Below, one piece after another: positions 7,885-14,588 of a stretch of DNA of 45,556 nucleotides (position 1 is the first letter of the stretch; every line of letters begins with the position of its first letter). This DNA is from Actinobacteria bacterium QS_8_72_14. GTDB taxonomy: Bacteria > Actinomycetota > Nitriliruptoria > Euzebyales > Egibacteraceae. The stretch is from assembly GCA_003021615.1 (NCBI GenBank), contig PXPH01000004.1:1-45556 (forward strand), given 5' to 3'. The position numbers and the translations under genes were made by a program. Below the pieces are notes generated by a model, which saw nothing but the letters and a program-made list of their open reading frames with translations, had not been told where the DNA came from and ran no database searches.

Positions 7885-9006
7885 TTAGAAGCGCAGCAGG
7901 GCGGCCACGGGATGACCCGCGAGGCGCTCGGCGTCCCGAAACAGCTCCACGCCGGCCCCGGAGGCGACCGCCTCTTCGATGCAGTCGTCGATGAGATCCG
8001 CCACGGGGGTGACGGGCTCGCCGTAGCTGCGCGCCTCGTGCTCGTGCAGGGTCAGCGCCCCCGTGGCCGCGCGCCAGCCCGGCTCGCCGGCGCCTTCGAC
8101 GACGAACAGCGTCTCCACGCGCTTGCTGTTGATGGCCTCCAGCACGTGGCGCAGGCCGCGGGCGGCCTTGCCCGCCTGACCCTGGGCGGCCGCCAGCCGC
8201 TCCAGCAGCTCGCGCCGGCGCGCGGTGACCAGCTCCTGTTCCACCTCGGCGCACACCTTGGCCAGGGTGTCCAGGGAGGCGTCCACCGCCAGGCTGCGCG
8301 GCTCGCCGTGGACGATCTTGGCCAGATAGGGGTGCAGCCGGCGGGTGAGGCCCGCGGCCTCTGCCGGGGGGCCGGCGACGATCAGCGCATCCAGGGGCTG
8401 CTCGCTCTCGTGGACGGCGCGCAGCACCTCGCTGACGTCCTTGAGGTGGTGCAGCACGTCATTCTCGATGTTGCGCTGATGGCGGGCCTGGGCCCAACCG
8501 CCCTGGGCCTGCTGGCGATGCGCCTCGCTCTCCAGCGCCTGGTACTCGGTCAGCTGGCCCAGGCGGTAGCGCAAAACCCGCGCCCGGTCGCGCTCGACGA
8601 GCACCAGCGCGATGTGGTGGATGCGCCCCAATAGCGCCTCCAGCGGCACGACGTAGGGCCGGTGGCTGACCCGGCTGATGTTGCGCACGCTCTCGGCGAC
8701 CTCGACGTGCTCGAAGAGCTCGCCTTTACAGGCGAACAGCGCCAGGCCGCGCGTGTCGCCACGCTCGAAGCGCTCGCGGACCCAGCGGTGGATGGCGCGC
8801 GCGTCGGCCTTGACCGACTCGGCGGCACCGTCGCCCATGGTGGCCGCGTGCTGCTGGGCGTCGCGCAGCAGCGCCTCGAGGCGGGCTTCGTAATCGGCGG
8901 CTCGCGGGAACTGCGCCCCGTCGGTGTTGAGGTAGACGCTGGTCACCGGCGCGTCGGTGACGGGTTGGCGCACGAGGTCGCGGACAGCGGTGTTGGTCAG
9001 CTCCAC
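7885..9006 (-). CDS. Bacterial eRF1-like protein (baeRF/Vms1-Dom34 superfamily)
   Basis: A 373-residue protein resembling bacterial members of the archaeo-eukaryotic release factor (eRF1/Vms1/Dom34) superfamily, thought to act at ribosomes or on peptidyl-tRNA. The pattern is an N-terminal VTSVYLNTD strand, an alpha/beta middle domain (GLALFACKGELFEHVEV; HRPYVVPLEALLGRIHHIALVLVERDRARVLR), a basic linker (HRQQAQGGWAQARHQRNIE) and a C-terminal domain ending LFRDAERLAGHPVAALLRF. In this group the VERDRARVLR strand and the following basic loop are conserved. A GGQ motif, used by canonical release factors for hydrolysis, is not seen. The GTG start at 9006 has GAGAGGAG upstream with a 6-base gap. 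It is probably co-transcribed with the small CxxC gene before it and the glucokinase after it. The precise role is unknown. Confidence 0.72.
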   Translation of the reverse strand: MELTNTAVRDLVRQPVTDAPVTSVYLNTDGAQFPRAADYEARLEALLRDAQQHAATMGDGAAESVKADARAIHRWVRERFERGDTRGLALFACKGELFEHVEVAESVRNISRVSHRPYVVPLEALLGRIHHIALVLVERDRARVLRYRLGQLTEYQALESEAHRQQAQGGWAQARHQRNIENDVLHHLKDVSEVLRAVHESEQPLDALIVAGPPAEAAGLTRRLHPYLAKIVHGEPRSLAVDASLDTLAKVCAEVEQELVTARRRELLERLAAAQGQAGKAARGLRHVLEAINSKRVETLFVVEGAGEPGWRAATGALTLHEHEARSYGEPVTPVADLIDDCIEEAVASGAGVELFRDAERLAGHPVAALLRF

Positions 9007-9056
9007 GCCGGCTCCTCTCGTCTGAGCGCAGGCGACGGCCCTGGGCATTCCGGGCT

Positions 9057-9299
9057 TTAGTCCACCCGGACGCGGTGGAGCCGTTGCTCGCTGCGTTGGC
9101 TGCGGTCGTCACGGGCCTCCAGCAACGTCGTCAGCGCCCGCGTCAGCTCCCGACCCGCCTCGACGAGGTGCCCGGTGACCTCGGGGTGGCTGCTGGCCAC
9201 CGCCTGAATGAGCACACACACCGGGCACAGCACGCACTCCTGGCCGCCGCCGAGCGGCCCCGCGCCGTGTGGGTGCTCGCTCACGTTCTGCTCGGTCAC
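9057..9299 (-). CDS. Small CxxC-type protein of unknown function
   Basis: Product of 80 residues starting at a GTG. The core CVLCPVC (residues 22-28) gives three cysteines spaced CxxCxxC, then a helix (VLIQAVASSHPEVTGHLVEAGREL) and a charged tail. It could bind a metal or an Fe-S centre. Similar short proteins accompany ArsA-like ATPase genes in actinobacteria (recall, not checked). It lies 30 bases after the ArsA gene and 50 before the eRF1-like gene, in the same direction, so it is probably part of that transcript. The function is not known. Confidence 0.62.
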   Translation of the reverse strand: MTEQNVSEHPHGAGPLGGGQECVLCPVCVLIQAVASSHPEVTGHLVEAGRELTRALTTLLEARDDRSQRSEQRLHRVRVD

Positions 9300-9329
9300 C
9301 GCCCTCGCGTTTCGTCGGGGCGCGGCAGT

Positions 9330-10610
9330 CTACGACACGTGCCCGCCGGTGTGGGTCGGGCCGGGGGCGACATCGCCGGTGGAGCTGGCCGAGGCCGCCG
9401 CCGGGGAGCCTGCCCAACTGGACGGCTCGGTGGCCTCGCCGGGCTCGGGAGCCATCAGCCGGACGACGAGCTCGCCGTCGCACAACGTCGCCTCGGCGAT
9501 CTCGCCACGGCGCAGCGCGGCGGGCAGCATCAGCGAGCGGGTCTGGCTGCCCACTCGCACCAGCAGCTCCTCGCCGCGGCGCAGCACGTCGAGCTCCTCA
9601 CGCTCCACGAACGGCAGTCGCAGCCGCAGCGTCCATCCCTGCGCGGCTGGCTCGATCCGCAGCGGCTCGCCGTGGTGGAGCACGGCCCGCTCGTCGCGCT
9701 CGCCGTAGAGCGCGTCGGCCAGCTCAGCCAGCGCATCGGCGCCCACCGGCTCGGTCGCCCGCAGCGGGGCGTTGAGCACCGGCGCACCCGCAAAGCCGTC
9801 CTCGAGCTCGCCCAGGAGATCTTGCTGGCGCCGCTTGGCCGCCGTGAAGAAGGGATGGTCGACCTCGTCGGGCAGCACCCGGTTGACCACGGCCGCGTCC
9901 ACGTTGTACCCGAACAGCGCCAGCTGGCCCATCAGGCGCCGCGCCTCGGCCATCACCACCCGCTCGGGGGTGACCACCAGCCGCAGCGAGGTGGTATGCG
10001 CGTCGACGAGCACGTCACGCACCCCATCGAGCGTGTGGTGCAGTGCCTCGACGGCCGACAGGACGTCGGGTTGGGGCGCCGGCACCGCCGCGCGGTCGCC
10101 CAGCAGCGGCTGGATCACGCTGTGCCACCGCCGCGCCAGCGGCGACAGGCGCTGCAAGTACCAGCCCAGGGCCGGCGGCAGGCTCAGCAGCCGCAGCGTC
10201 TCGGCGGTGGGCGCGCAGTCGACCACCAACAGGTCGTGACGGCCGGCGGCGACGTGGTCACGGACGTCGACCAGGCCAAAGACCTCCTCCAGACCGGGCA
10301 GCACCGACAGCTCCTCGGCTTCGAGCTCGTCGACGCCGCCATGGGACAGCAGCGAGATGACGTACTCCTGCACCCGGCGCCAATGGGTCTCCAGGCGGGC
10401 GCGGGCGTCGACCTGCTGGCCCTCGAGGTTGGTCGCCACCCGGCCGGGCTCGCCGCCCAACTCCACGTCGAGGGCGTCGGACAGCGAGTGAGCCGGATCA
10501 GTGGACAGCACCAGCGTGCGAGCCCCCTGCCGCGCGGCGCGCACCGCCGTGGCAGCGGCGATCGACGTCTTGCCGACCCCGCCCTTTCCGGTGAACAGCA
10601 GCACGCGCAT
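9330..10610 (-). CDS. ArsA/Get3-like ATPase with C-terminal Hsp20-like domain
   Basis: A 426-residue single-domain ATPase of the ArsA/TRC40 (Get3) family. The deviant Walker A motif FTGKGGVGKTS is at residues 6-16, STDPAHSLSDAL (switch I region) at 36-47 and VVDCAPTAETLRLLSLP near 157. The middle is helical. The last about 100 residues carry a beta-rich segment ending LLVRVGSQTRSLMLPAALR, the alpha-crystallin-like cap common in actinobacterial members. The metal-binding cysteines of arsenite-pump ArsA are not evident and no arsB or arsC is near, so arsenic transport is unlikely. A chaperone role for membrane proteins or lipids fits better but is inferred. GGGAG precedes the ATG. It is flanked by an SRPBCC gene upstream and the CxxC protein downstream. 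Confidence 0.9.
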   Translation of the reverse strand: MRVLLFTGKGGVGKTSIAAATAVRAARQGARTLVLSTDPAHSLSDALDVELGGEPGRVATNLEGQQVDARARLETHWRRVQEYVISLLSHGGVDELEAEELSVLPGLEEVFGLVDVRDHVAAGRHDLLVVDCAPTAETLRLLSLPPALGWYLQRLSPLARRWHSVIQPLLGDRAAVPAPQPDVLSAVEALHHTLDGVRDVLVDAHTTSLRLVVTPERVVMAEARRLMGQLALFGYNVDAAVVNRVLPDEVDHPFFTAAKRRQQDLLGELEDGFAGAPVLNAPLRATEPVGADALAELADALYGERDERAVLHHGEPLRIEPAAQGWTLRLRLPFVEREELDVLRRGEELLVRVGSQTRSLMLPAALRRGEIAEATLCDGELVVRLMAPEPGEATEPSSWAGSPAAASASSTGDVAPGPTHTGGHVS

Positions 10611-10661
10611 GGCAGCGCTCCCAGTCCTTCGTCGACGAGCCTGGCAGGCCAGGCGGAGTCG

Positions 10662-11096
10662 TCAGGCCGCCTCGGCTTGGTCCCTCATGCTCGACAGCGC
10701 CCGGGTGACGATGCGGCGCGCCGCTTGCCGCTTGACCAAGCCCGGTAGCGGCACGGCCGCCTCGATCTCGAGCTCGTAGGTCACCACGGTGGTGCCGTCG
10801 TCGCGCTCCTCGAGGCGGTAGGTCCCGTCGTTCTTGCGCAGCTTGTCACCCTCGACCAGCCACCAGCTCATGCTGTCGTCGGTGTAGGTGTAGGCCAGGG
10901 TGAACGTTGCCCCGATCACGCCGGCGTCCACCTCGAAGCGGACCCTGGTGCCCCCCCCGTCCTCGTCGGCGTTCAAAACCTCGGCGCTGGTGATCTCGTC
11001 GTTCCACTCCGGGTAGGCGTCGAAGTCGGCGATGACGTCCCACACCGCGTCGGGCCCGGCGTCCACCACGATGCTGTCCGATACCGAGTCCGCCAA
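10662..11096 (-). CDS. SRPBCC (START-like) family protein
   Basis: Product of 144 residues in the START/polyketide-cyclase-like fold, which forms a cavity for lipids or other hydrophobic ligands. SIVVDAGPDAVWDVIADFDAYPEW is the usual opening strand and helix pair; TYRLEERDDGTTVVTYELEIE is the central sheet; the long C-terminal helix ends RALSSMRDQAEAA. I chose the TTG at 11096 because it gives the family's typical MADS start and has GGAG 7 bases upstream. The open frame continues to 11693 but is only the shadow of the next gene. It lies 51 bases before the ArsA-like gene, a pairing I recall from other actinobacteria. The ligand is unknown. Confidence 0.85.
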   Translation of the reverse strand: MADSVSDSIVVDAGPDAVWDVIADFDAYPEWNDEITSAEVLNADEDGGGTRVRFEVDAGVIGATFTLAYTYTDDSMSWWLVEGDKLRKNDGTYRLEERDDGTTVVTYELEIEAAVPLPGLVKRQAARRIVTRALSSMRDQAEAA

Positions 11097-11187
11097 CGCG
11101 TGCTCCCAGGCGACGAGGCCGTGATCGAGGGCACATGCTAGGCCCCGCGTCCAACTCACGGAGCGGGTGCTGCGGCGGCTCAGCGGC

Positions 11188-11931
11188 TCACAGCGACACC
11201 GGCGCCGCCCGCGCCACCAGCGTGAGCACCACGCCCACCAGCACGGCGACCACCACCCACAGCAGGACCCGGGTGTCCAACACCTCGGCGCGCCCCCGGG
11301 CCAGGCGCGCCACGTCGAGCACCCCGCCCGCCCATAGCACCGCGACGCCGGCCAGCAGCGGCACTGCCGGGGCCAGCGCGGCGGTCCCGCCGGACAGCAG
11401 CAGGCCCAGCGCCCCCAGCAGCCACACCCCCGCCAGCAGCAGCCGCGCCCCGCCAGTGCCGGTGCGGCCAGCCGCCAAATGGCCCAGCCCGGGGGCGAGC
11501 ACGGCGCGGCGTCGGGCCAGGTCCCAGTCGATATCGAGGGCGCGATGGTGGCCCCGGCCCAGCGACGTGCCACACGTGGCGCACACGAACGCATCCAGGT
11601 CGTTGATGCGCTCGCAGGTGGGGCAACGCCACCGCACCGTCTGCCCATCGGCCACAAACGCCCCCGTATGGACGCCGGTGTCGACGCCGACAACAGCGCC
11701 GTGGGCCTCGCCCGACGACGGCGCGGGCGGCACGACCGGGAAGGCCGATTCGGCGGGCGCGAACGCCTCTCCCGCCGCGGCAGGCGCGGGGACGCGGCCG
11801 GTGGGCTCTTGGTCGGCGCCGGCGGCCACCGCGGCGCGGGGGCTGGCGGCGGCGTCGAAACGCGTCAAGCACTGCCCACACCAGGGCGCCTCGCGGGGGT
11901 TGTGCGCCCCACACCACGGGCATCTGCTCAT
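11188..11931 (-). CDS. Zinc-ribbon membrane protein
   Basis: A 247-residue protein with two zinc ribbons and a membrane domain. The first, CPWCGAH...APWCGQC (residues 4-20), is at the extreme N-terminus. The second, CPTCERINDLDAFVCATC, lies after an Ala/Pro-rich linker near 100-118. The C-terminal half has hydrophobic segments (ARLLLAGVWLLGALGLLLSGG; VPLLAGVAVLWAGGVLDVA; VLLWVVVAVLVGVVLTLVA), giving three or four TM helices. The start ATG overlaps the stop of the upstream SRPBCC gene (ATGA at 11928-11931), so the two are translationally coupled. Function unknown; a membrane scaffold or sensor is possible. Confidence 0.75.
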   Translation of the reverse strand: MSRCPWCGAHNPREAPWCGQCLTRFDAAASPRAAVAAGADQEPTGRVPAPAAAGEAFAPAESAFPVVPPAPSSGEAHGAVVGVDTGVHTGAFVADGQTVRWRCPTCERINDLDAFVCATCGTSLGRGHHRALDIDWDLARRRAVLAPGLGHLAAGRTGTGGARLLLAGVWLLGALGLLLSGGTAALAPAVPLLAGVAVLWAGGVLDVARLARGRAEVLDTRVLLWVVVAVLVGVVLTLVARAAPVSL

Positions 11932-12482
11932 CGGCGGCCGCTTCCGTCGCCGCGGTCGATCCGGGCGGTGCCCGCAGCCGCCCTGGCTTGATGCGCCTCG
12001 ACGCCGCGCCGGAAGGCGTCGGCGGCCTCGGCCTGGTCGGCCAACAGCTGCGGGTCCGGTTCCTCTCCGGGTGATCGGTTGGTTTCCAGGCGCGCCTTGA
12101 GCTCCTGCAACGCCGCGCGTACCGAGGCGCGGTAGGCGGCCACGCGCCGTTGGCCACCGCGGTCGGGGGCCCACACGCGCAGCAGGTGGGTGACCGCCAC
12201 CCCGGCGGGCTCGTCGAGGTAGTACCACTCGGCCTCACCGACCATGTCGCCGGTTACGGCGAAGTCCACCCCCAGATCGGGGCGCTCGTTGGTGACCCGC
12301 AGCCACACTCGCCGCCGGCGCGGGTCGCCCGGCGGGCGGTGGGCCAGCAGCCAGCCGCCGTGGCGGCGGCGCAGTCGCAGGCGCGGCCACCAGGCGGCGT
12401 AGCCGGCGACGTCGGCCAGCACCGGGTGGACGTCGCGCCGGCGGGCGCGCACGAAGGCCGCGTCGCAGGCGTCGAAGCGCAC
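11928..12482 (-). CDS. SRPBCC-like protein, divergent
   Basis: Product of 184 residues. RRRDVHPVLADVAGYAAWWPRL matches the first strand and helices of SRPBCC/polyketide-cyclase proteins, and AEWYYLDEPAGVAVTHLLRVWA the central sheet. A C-terminal helix (ALQELKARLETN) is followed by a charged extension of about 45 residues. It is a second, more divergent START-like protein in the same operon as the one near 10.7-11.1 kb. Its stop overlaps the start of the zinc-ribbon protein. A lipid or other hydrophobic ligand is likely but unproven. Confidence 0.72.
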   Translation of the reverse strand: MRFDACDAAFVRARRRDVHPVLADVAGYAAWWPRLRLRRRHGGWLLAHRPPGDPRRRRVWLRVTNERPDLGVDFAVTGDMVGEAEWYYLDEPAGVAVTHLLRVWAPDRGGQRRVAAYRASVRAALQELKARLETNRSPGEEPDPQLLADQAEAADAFRRGVEAHQARAAAGTARIDRGDGSGRR

Positions 12483-12567
12483 ACAGCGAGGGTAGCGCCC
12501 CCCGGCGTCCCCGGTGACCTTGCGGCCATGAGGTCGGCTGGCAAGGGCGCCCGCGGGTGGTGACGCC

Positions 12568-13386
12568 TCAGCCGGCGATGACTGCCAAGACCGCCAGTGC
12601 CCCCACGACCGCTCCCATGGCCAGGCGCGCGCCGGTCTGATCCCGGCCCAGCCACCCCCACGCGAACGTGATCGCGAACCCGGCGACGAAGCCGCCGAGG
12701 TGAGCCTGCCAGGCGATGTTGAGCCCGGGGAGAAACGAGATCACCAGGTTGATCAGCACCAGCGGCACGATCTGGCGCAGCATCATCGAGCCCTGCAGGT
12801 TGTGACGGTTGCGCAGCCCGGCGGCCAGCCAAGCGCCAAAGAGCCCGAACACCGCACCGGAGGCGCCCACCGCGGGGGTCATGCCCCCCAGAAAGAAGTA
12901 CGCCGCCGCGCCGGTCAGGCCCGATCCCAGGTAGAGGGCCGCGAACGCCCAAGGTCCGACCCCTCGCTCGATGGCCGGGCCCAAGATCCACAGCAGCAGC
13001 ATGTTCATGGCGACGTGGGCCACGCCCCCGTGCAGAAACATCGACGTCACCAGGCGCCAGTACTCGCCGGCTGCGACGCTGGGGTTGTGCTGGGCGCCGA
13101 GCACGAAGATGTCCTGTTGCAGCCCGACCAGGCCGAGCAGGAACACCGCGACGCACACGCCGATGACGCCCTTGGTGAACACTGCCGTGCTCATGCCGCC
13201 CTGCAGCGCCTGTTGCGCCGAGATCACGCGGCTGCGCCCGGACGGCTGGGCGCACGCGGGGCAGCGCTGGCCCACCGCCGCCGACGTCATGCACTCGGTG
13301 CAGATCGGGCGCTCGCACACCGAGCACGACAGGCGGGTCTCCCGGTCGGGATGGCGATAGCACGTCGGCAGCGAGGTCTCGGGCAT
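12568..13386 (-). CDS. Rhomboid family intramembrane serine protease with N-terminal zinc finger
   Basis: A 272-residue membrane protease. A B-box-like zinc finger occupies residues 9-45 (CYRHPDRETRLSCSVC, CTEC, CPAC). It is followed by six or more TM helices bearing rhomboid hallmarks: the HVAMN motif (124-128), the catalytic serine in GASG (Ser176) and the catalytic histidine in AHLGGF (His229). Actinobacterial rhomboids often have this zinc-finger head. Such enzymes cut TM helices of partner proteins; the substrate here is unknown. It is probably the first gene of the array that continues through the SRPBCC, zinc-ribbon and ArsA-like genes, 85 bases upstream of the next gene. It appears intact. 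Confidence 0.92.
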   Translation of the reverse strand: MPETSLPTCYRHPDRETRLSCSVCERPICTECMTSAAVGQRCPACAQPSGRSRVISAQQALQGGMSTAVFTKGVIGVCVAVFLLGLVGLQQDIFVLGAQHNPSVAAGEYWRLVTSMFLHGGVAHVAMNMLLLWILGPAIERGVGPWAFAALYLGSGLTGAAAYFFLGGMTPAVGASGAVFGLFGAWLAAGLRNRHNLQGSMMLRQIVPLVLINLVISFLPGLNIAWQAHLGGFVAGFAITFAWGWLGRDQTGARLAMGAVVGALAVLAVIAG

Positions 13387-13476
13387 GCGAGCAACCACCC
13401 TAGCCCCCGTGGCCCCGGTCGGCCTGGCGCTAGGTTGGCGCCCCGCCCGCTGCCGAGATGCCATGTGAGGGATCTC

Positions 13477-13905
13477 ATGCGCCAACGCTTGCCCGATCTC
13501 GACGTCACCGAGCCCGCCACGCTCGTGGGTGGCATCGCCGCGGTCCGCGCCGGTTTGGGCGTGGCCCTGCTGTGCGCGCCGGGGTGGGCCTGGCGTCTGC
13601 TGACCGGCTCGCGTCGCCACGGCGAGGCGACGACCCTGGCGGTGCGCATGCTGGCCGCACGCGAGCTCGCCTTGGGCCTGGGAGGGGTCATGGCCGCTCG
13701 CCGCGACCCGGGCGCCGTGCGCGGCTGGGGCGAGGCGGGTGTGCTGGCCGACGCCGGCGACGCCGTCCGCCCGCAAGGTGTCGCGCGCGGCGTGATTTTC
13801 GGGGGGCGTCATGACCCGCCGGGTCGGCGGTGGGGCCGGCCGGCGACCTTGGCCACCAGCGTCGCGTGGCGCGCCGCTGACAGCGTGATGAACCCCTCGG
13901 CGTAG
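13477..13905 (+). CDS. Hypothetical hydrophobic protein, 3' end probably disturbed
   Basis: Product of 142 residues. The first 95 contain three hydrophobic stretches (ATLVGGIAAVRAGLGVALLCAPGW; AARELALGLGGVMAAR; AGVLADAGDAV). They look like a small membrane protein of the type with a conserved ARELxLG motif, but I cannot name the family. From about 13766 the frame becomes basic and without structure (PQGVARGVIFGGRHDPPGR) and overlaps the convergent PIG-L gene by 97 bases. A stop at 13793-13795 in another frame would end the gene before PIG-L, so a small deletion or frameshift near 13765 is likely. An in-frame GTG at 13465 is an alternative start. Function unknown. Confidence 0.5.
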   Translation: MRQRLPDLDVTEPATLVGGIAAVRAGLGVALLCAPGWAWRLLTGSRRHGEATTLAVRMLAARELALGLGGVMAARRDPGAVRGWGEAGVLADAGDAVRPQGVARGVIFGGRHDPPGRRWGRPATLATSVAWRAADSVMNPSA

Positions 13906-14543
13906 CCCGCACCGCCCAGGCCGGCACTGGCGCTGCGGTAGGCCGCCAGCCCCCGGGCGGTGCGCAGGTAGTCCACCTGGCGGCGCGCGGTGGCATAGCC
14001 CGCCAGGGCCTGCTCCTTGCGGGCGAAGACGTCGGTGACGTCCAGCAGCGCGTCGACCGGTCCTGGCGACCACACCTCGCAGCCCAGCACCCGGGCTGGC
14101 AGCCCACAGCGAGCTACGGCGGCGTTGGCCGCGAGGTGGTCGCGATGGGCGTCCAGCAGCGAGGGCACGTACACCGTGGCTGCCCGGGCGCCGTGGCGGG
14201 CCACATGGCCGGCCAGCGCCTCGACGCGCTCGCTCAACGCCCCGTCGGGCAGCCGCAGTAGCACCGGGGGCCGGGGCAGGCCCAGAGCAGCGCAGGCGCC
14301 GGCCACCTCGGCCTCGCGGCGGGCGGCGAGGTGGCGCGCCAGCGCGCCCCCACAGCCGATCGTCTCGTCGTCGGGGTGGGCGGCCACGCACAACACGGGG
14401 CCCGGCGGCGGGCCGGGCAGGCGCGCCGGCCCGTCGACGACGCGGGCGCCCAGGGCAAAGGCGGTCTCGGCCAGCGCGTTGGGCAGATGGCGCCGGGCCA
14501 CGCCAGCGAGGCGGTGCAGCGCCCGCCGCGGTGTCTGGGGCAC
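13809..14543 (-). CDS. PIG-L family (LmbE-like) deacetylase with an apparent internal deletion
   Basis: Zinc-dependent deacetylase of the PIG-L/LmbE family, acting on N-acetylglucosamine-containing molecules; mycothiol-pathway MshB and Mca belong here. The zinc motif AHPDDETIGCGG is clear (about residues 54-65), and the distal DAHRDHLA supplies the third ligand. Between ARHLAA and RREAEV (near 14335) the usual 25-30 residues, including the second beta-strand with its VVxTDG sequence, are absent in frame, so activity is doubtful. The gap lies in the loop of a 9-bp inverted repeat. The GTG start at 14543 lies 45 bases after the acyl-CoA ligase stop, so co-transcription is likely. The substrate is unknown. 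Confidence 0.85.
   Translation of the reverse strand: MPQTPRRALHRLAGVARRHLPNALAETAFALGARVVDGPARLPGPPPGPVLCVAAHPDDETIGCGGALARHLAARREAEVAGACAALGLPRPPVLLRLPDGALSERVEALAGHVARHGARAATVYVPSLLDAHRDHLAANAAVARCGLPARVLGCEVWSPGPVDALLDVTDVFARKEQALAGYATARRQVDYLRTARGLAAYRSASAGLGGAGYAEGFITLSAARHATLVAKVAGRPHRRPGGS
14323..14356. repeat. Inverted repeat spanning the missing block in the PIG-L gene
   Basis: On the plus strand GCCACCTCG and CGAGGTGGC are perfect 9-bp reverse complements separated by 16 bases. The place where family alignment loses 25-30 codons falls within this loop. The stem may be the cause of the deletion, for example by polymerase slippage or read loss at a hairpin. End coordinates are approximate by a few bases. 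Confidence 0.5.
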
Positions 14544-14588
14544 GGATCCTCGCTTTCCCGCGCCGGGGGTCGGCGCGAGGGCGGGATC

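Noticed and set aside
9330-10610. Arsenite efflux ATPase (arsA of an ars operon)
   Set aside because: Only one ATPase domain, no metalloid cysteine site evident, an Hsp20-like cap, and no arsB, arsD or arsR nearby.
12568-14391. A 607-codon extension of the rhomboid frame
   Set aside because: Rhomboid similarity starts at 13386; the upstream part is a shadow of the PIG-L gene and low-complexity Arg/Gly sequence.
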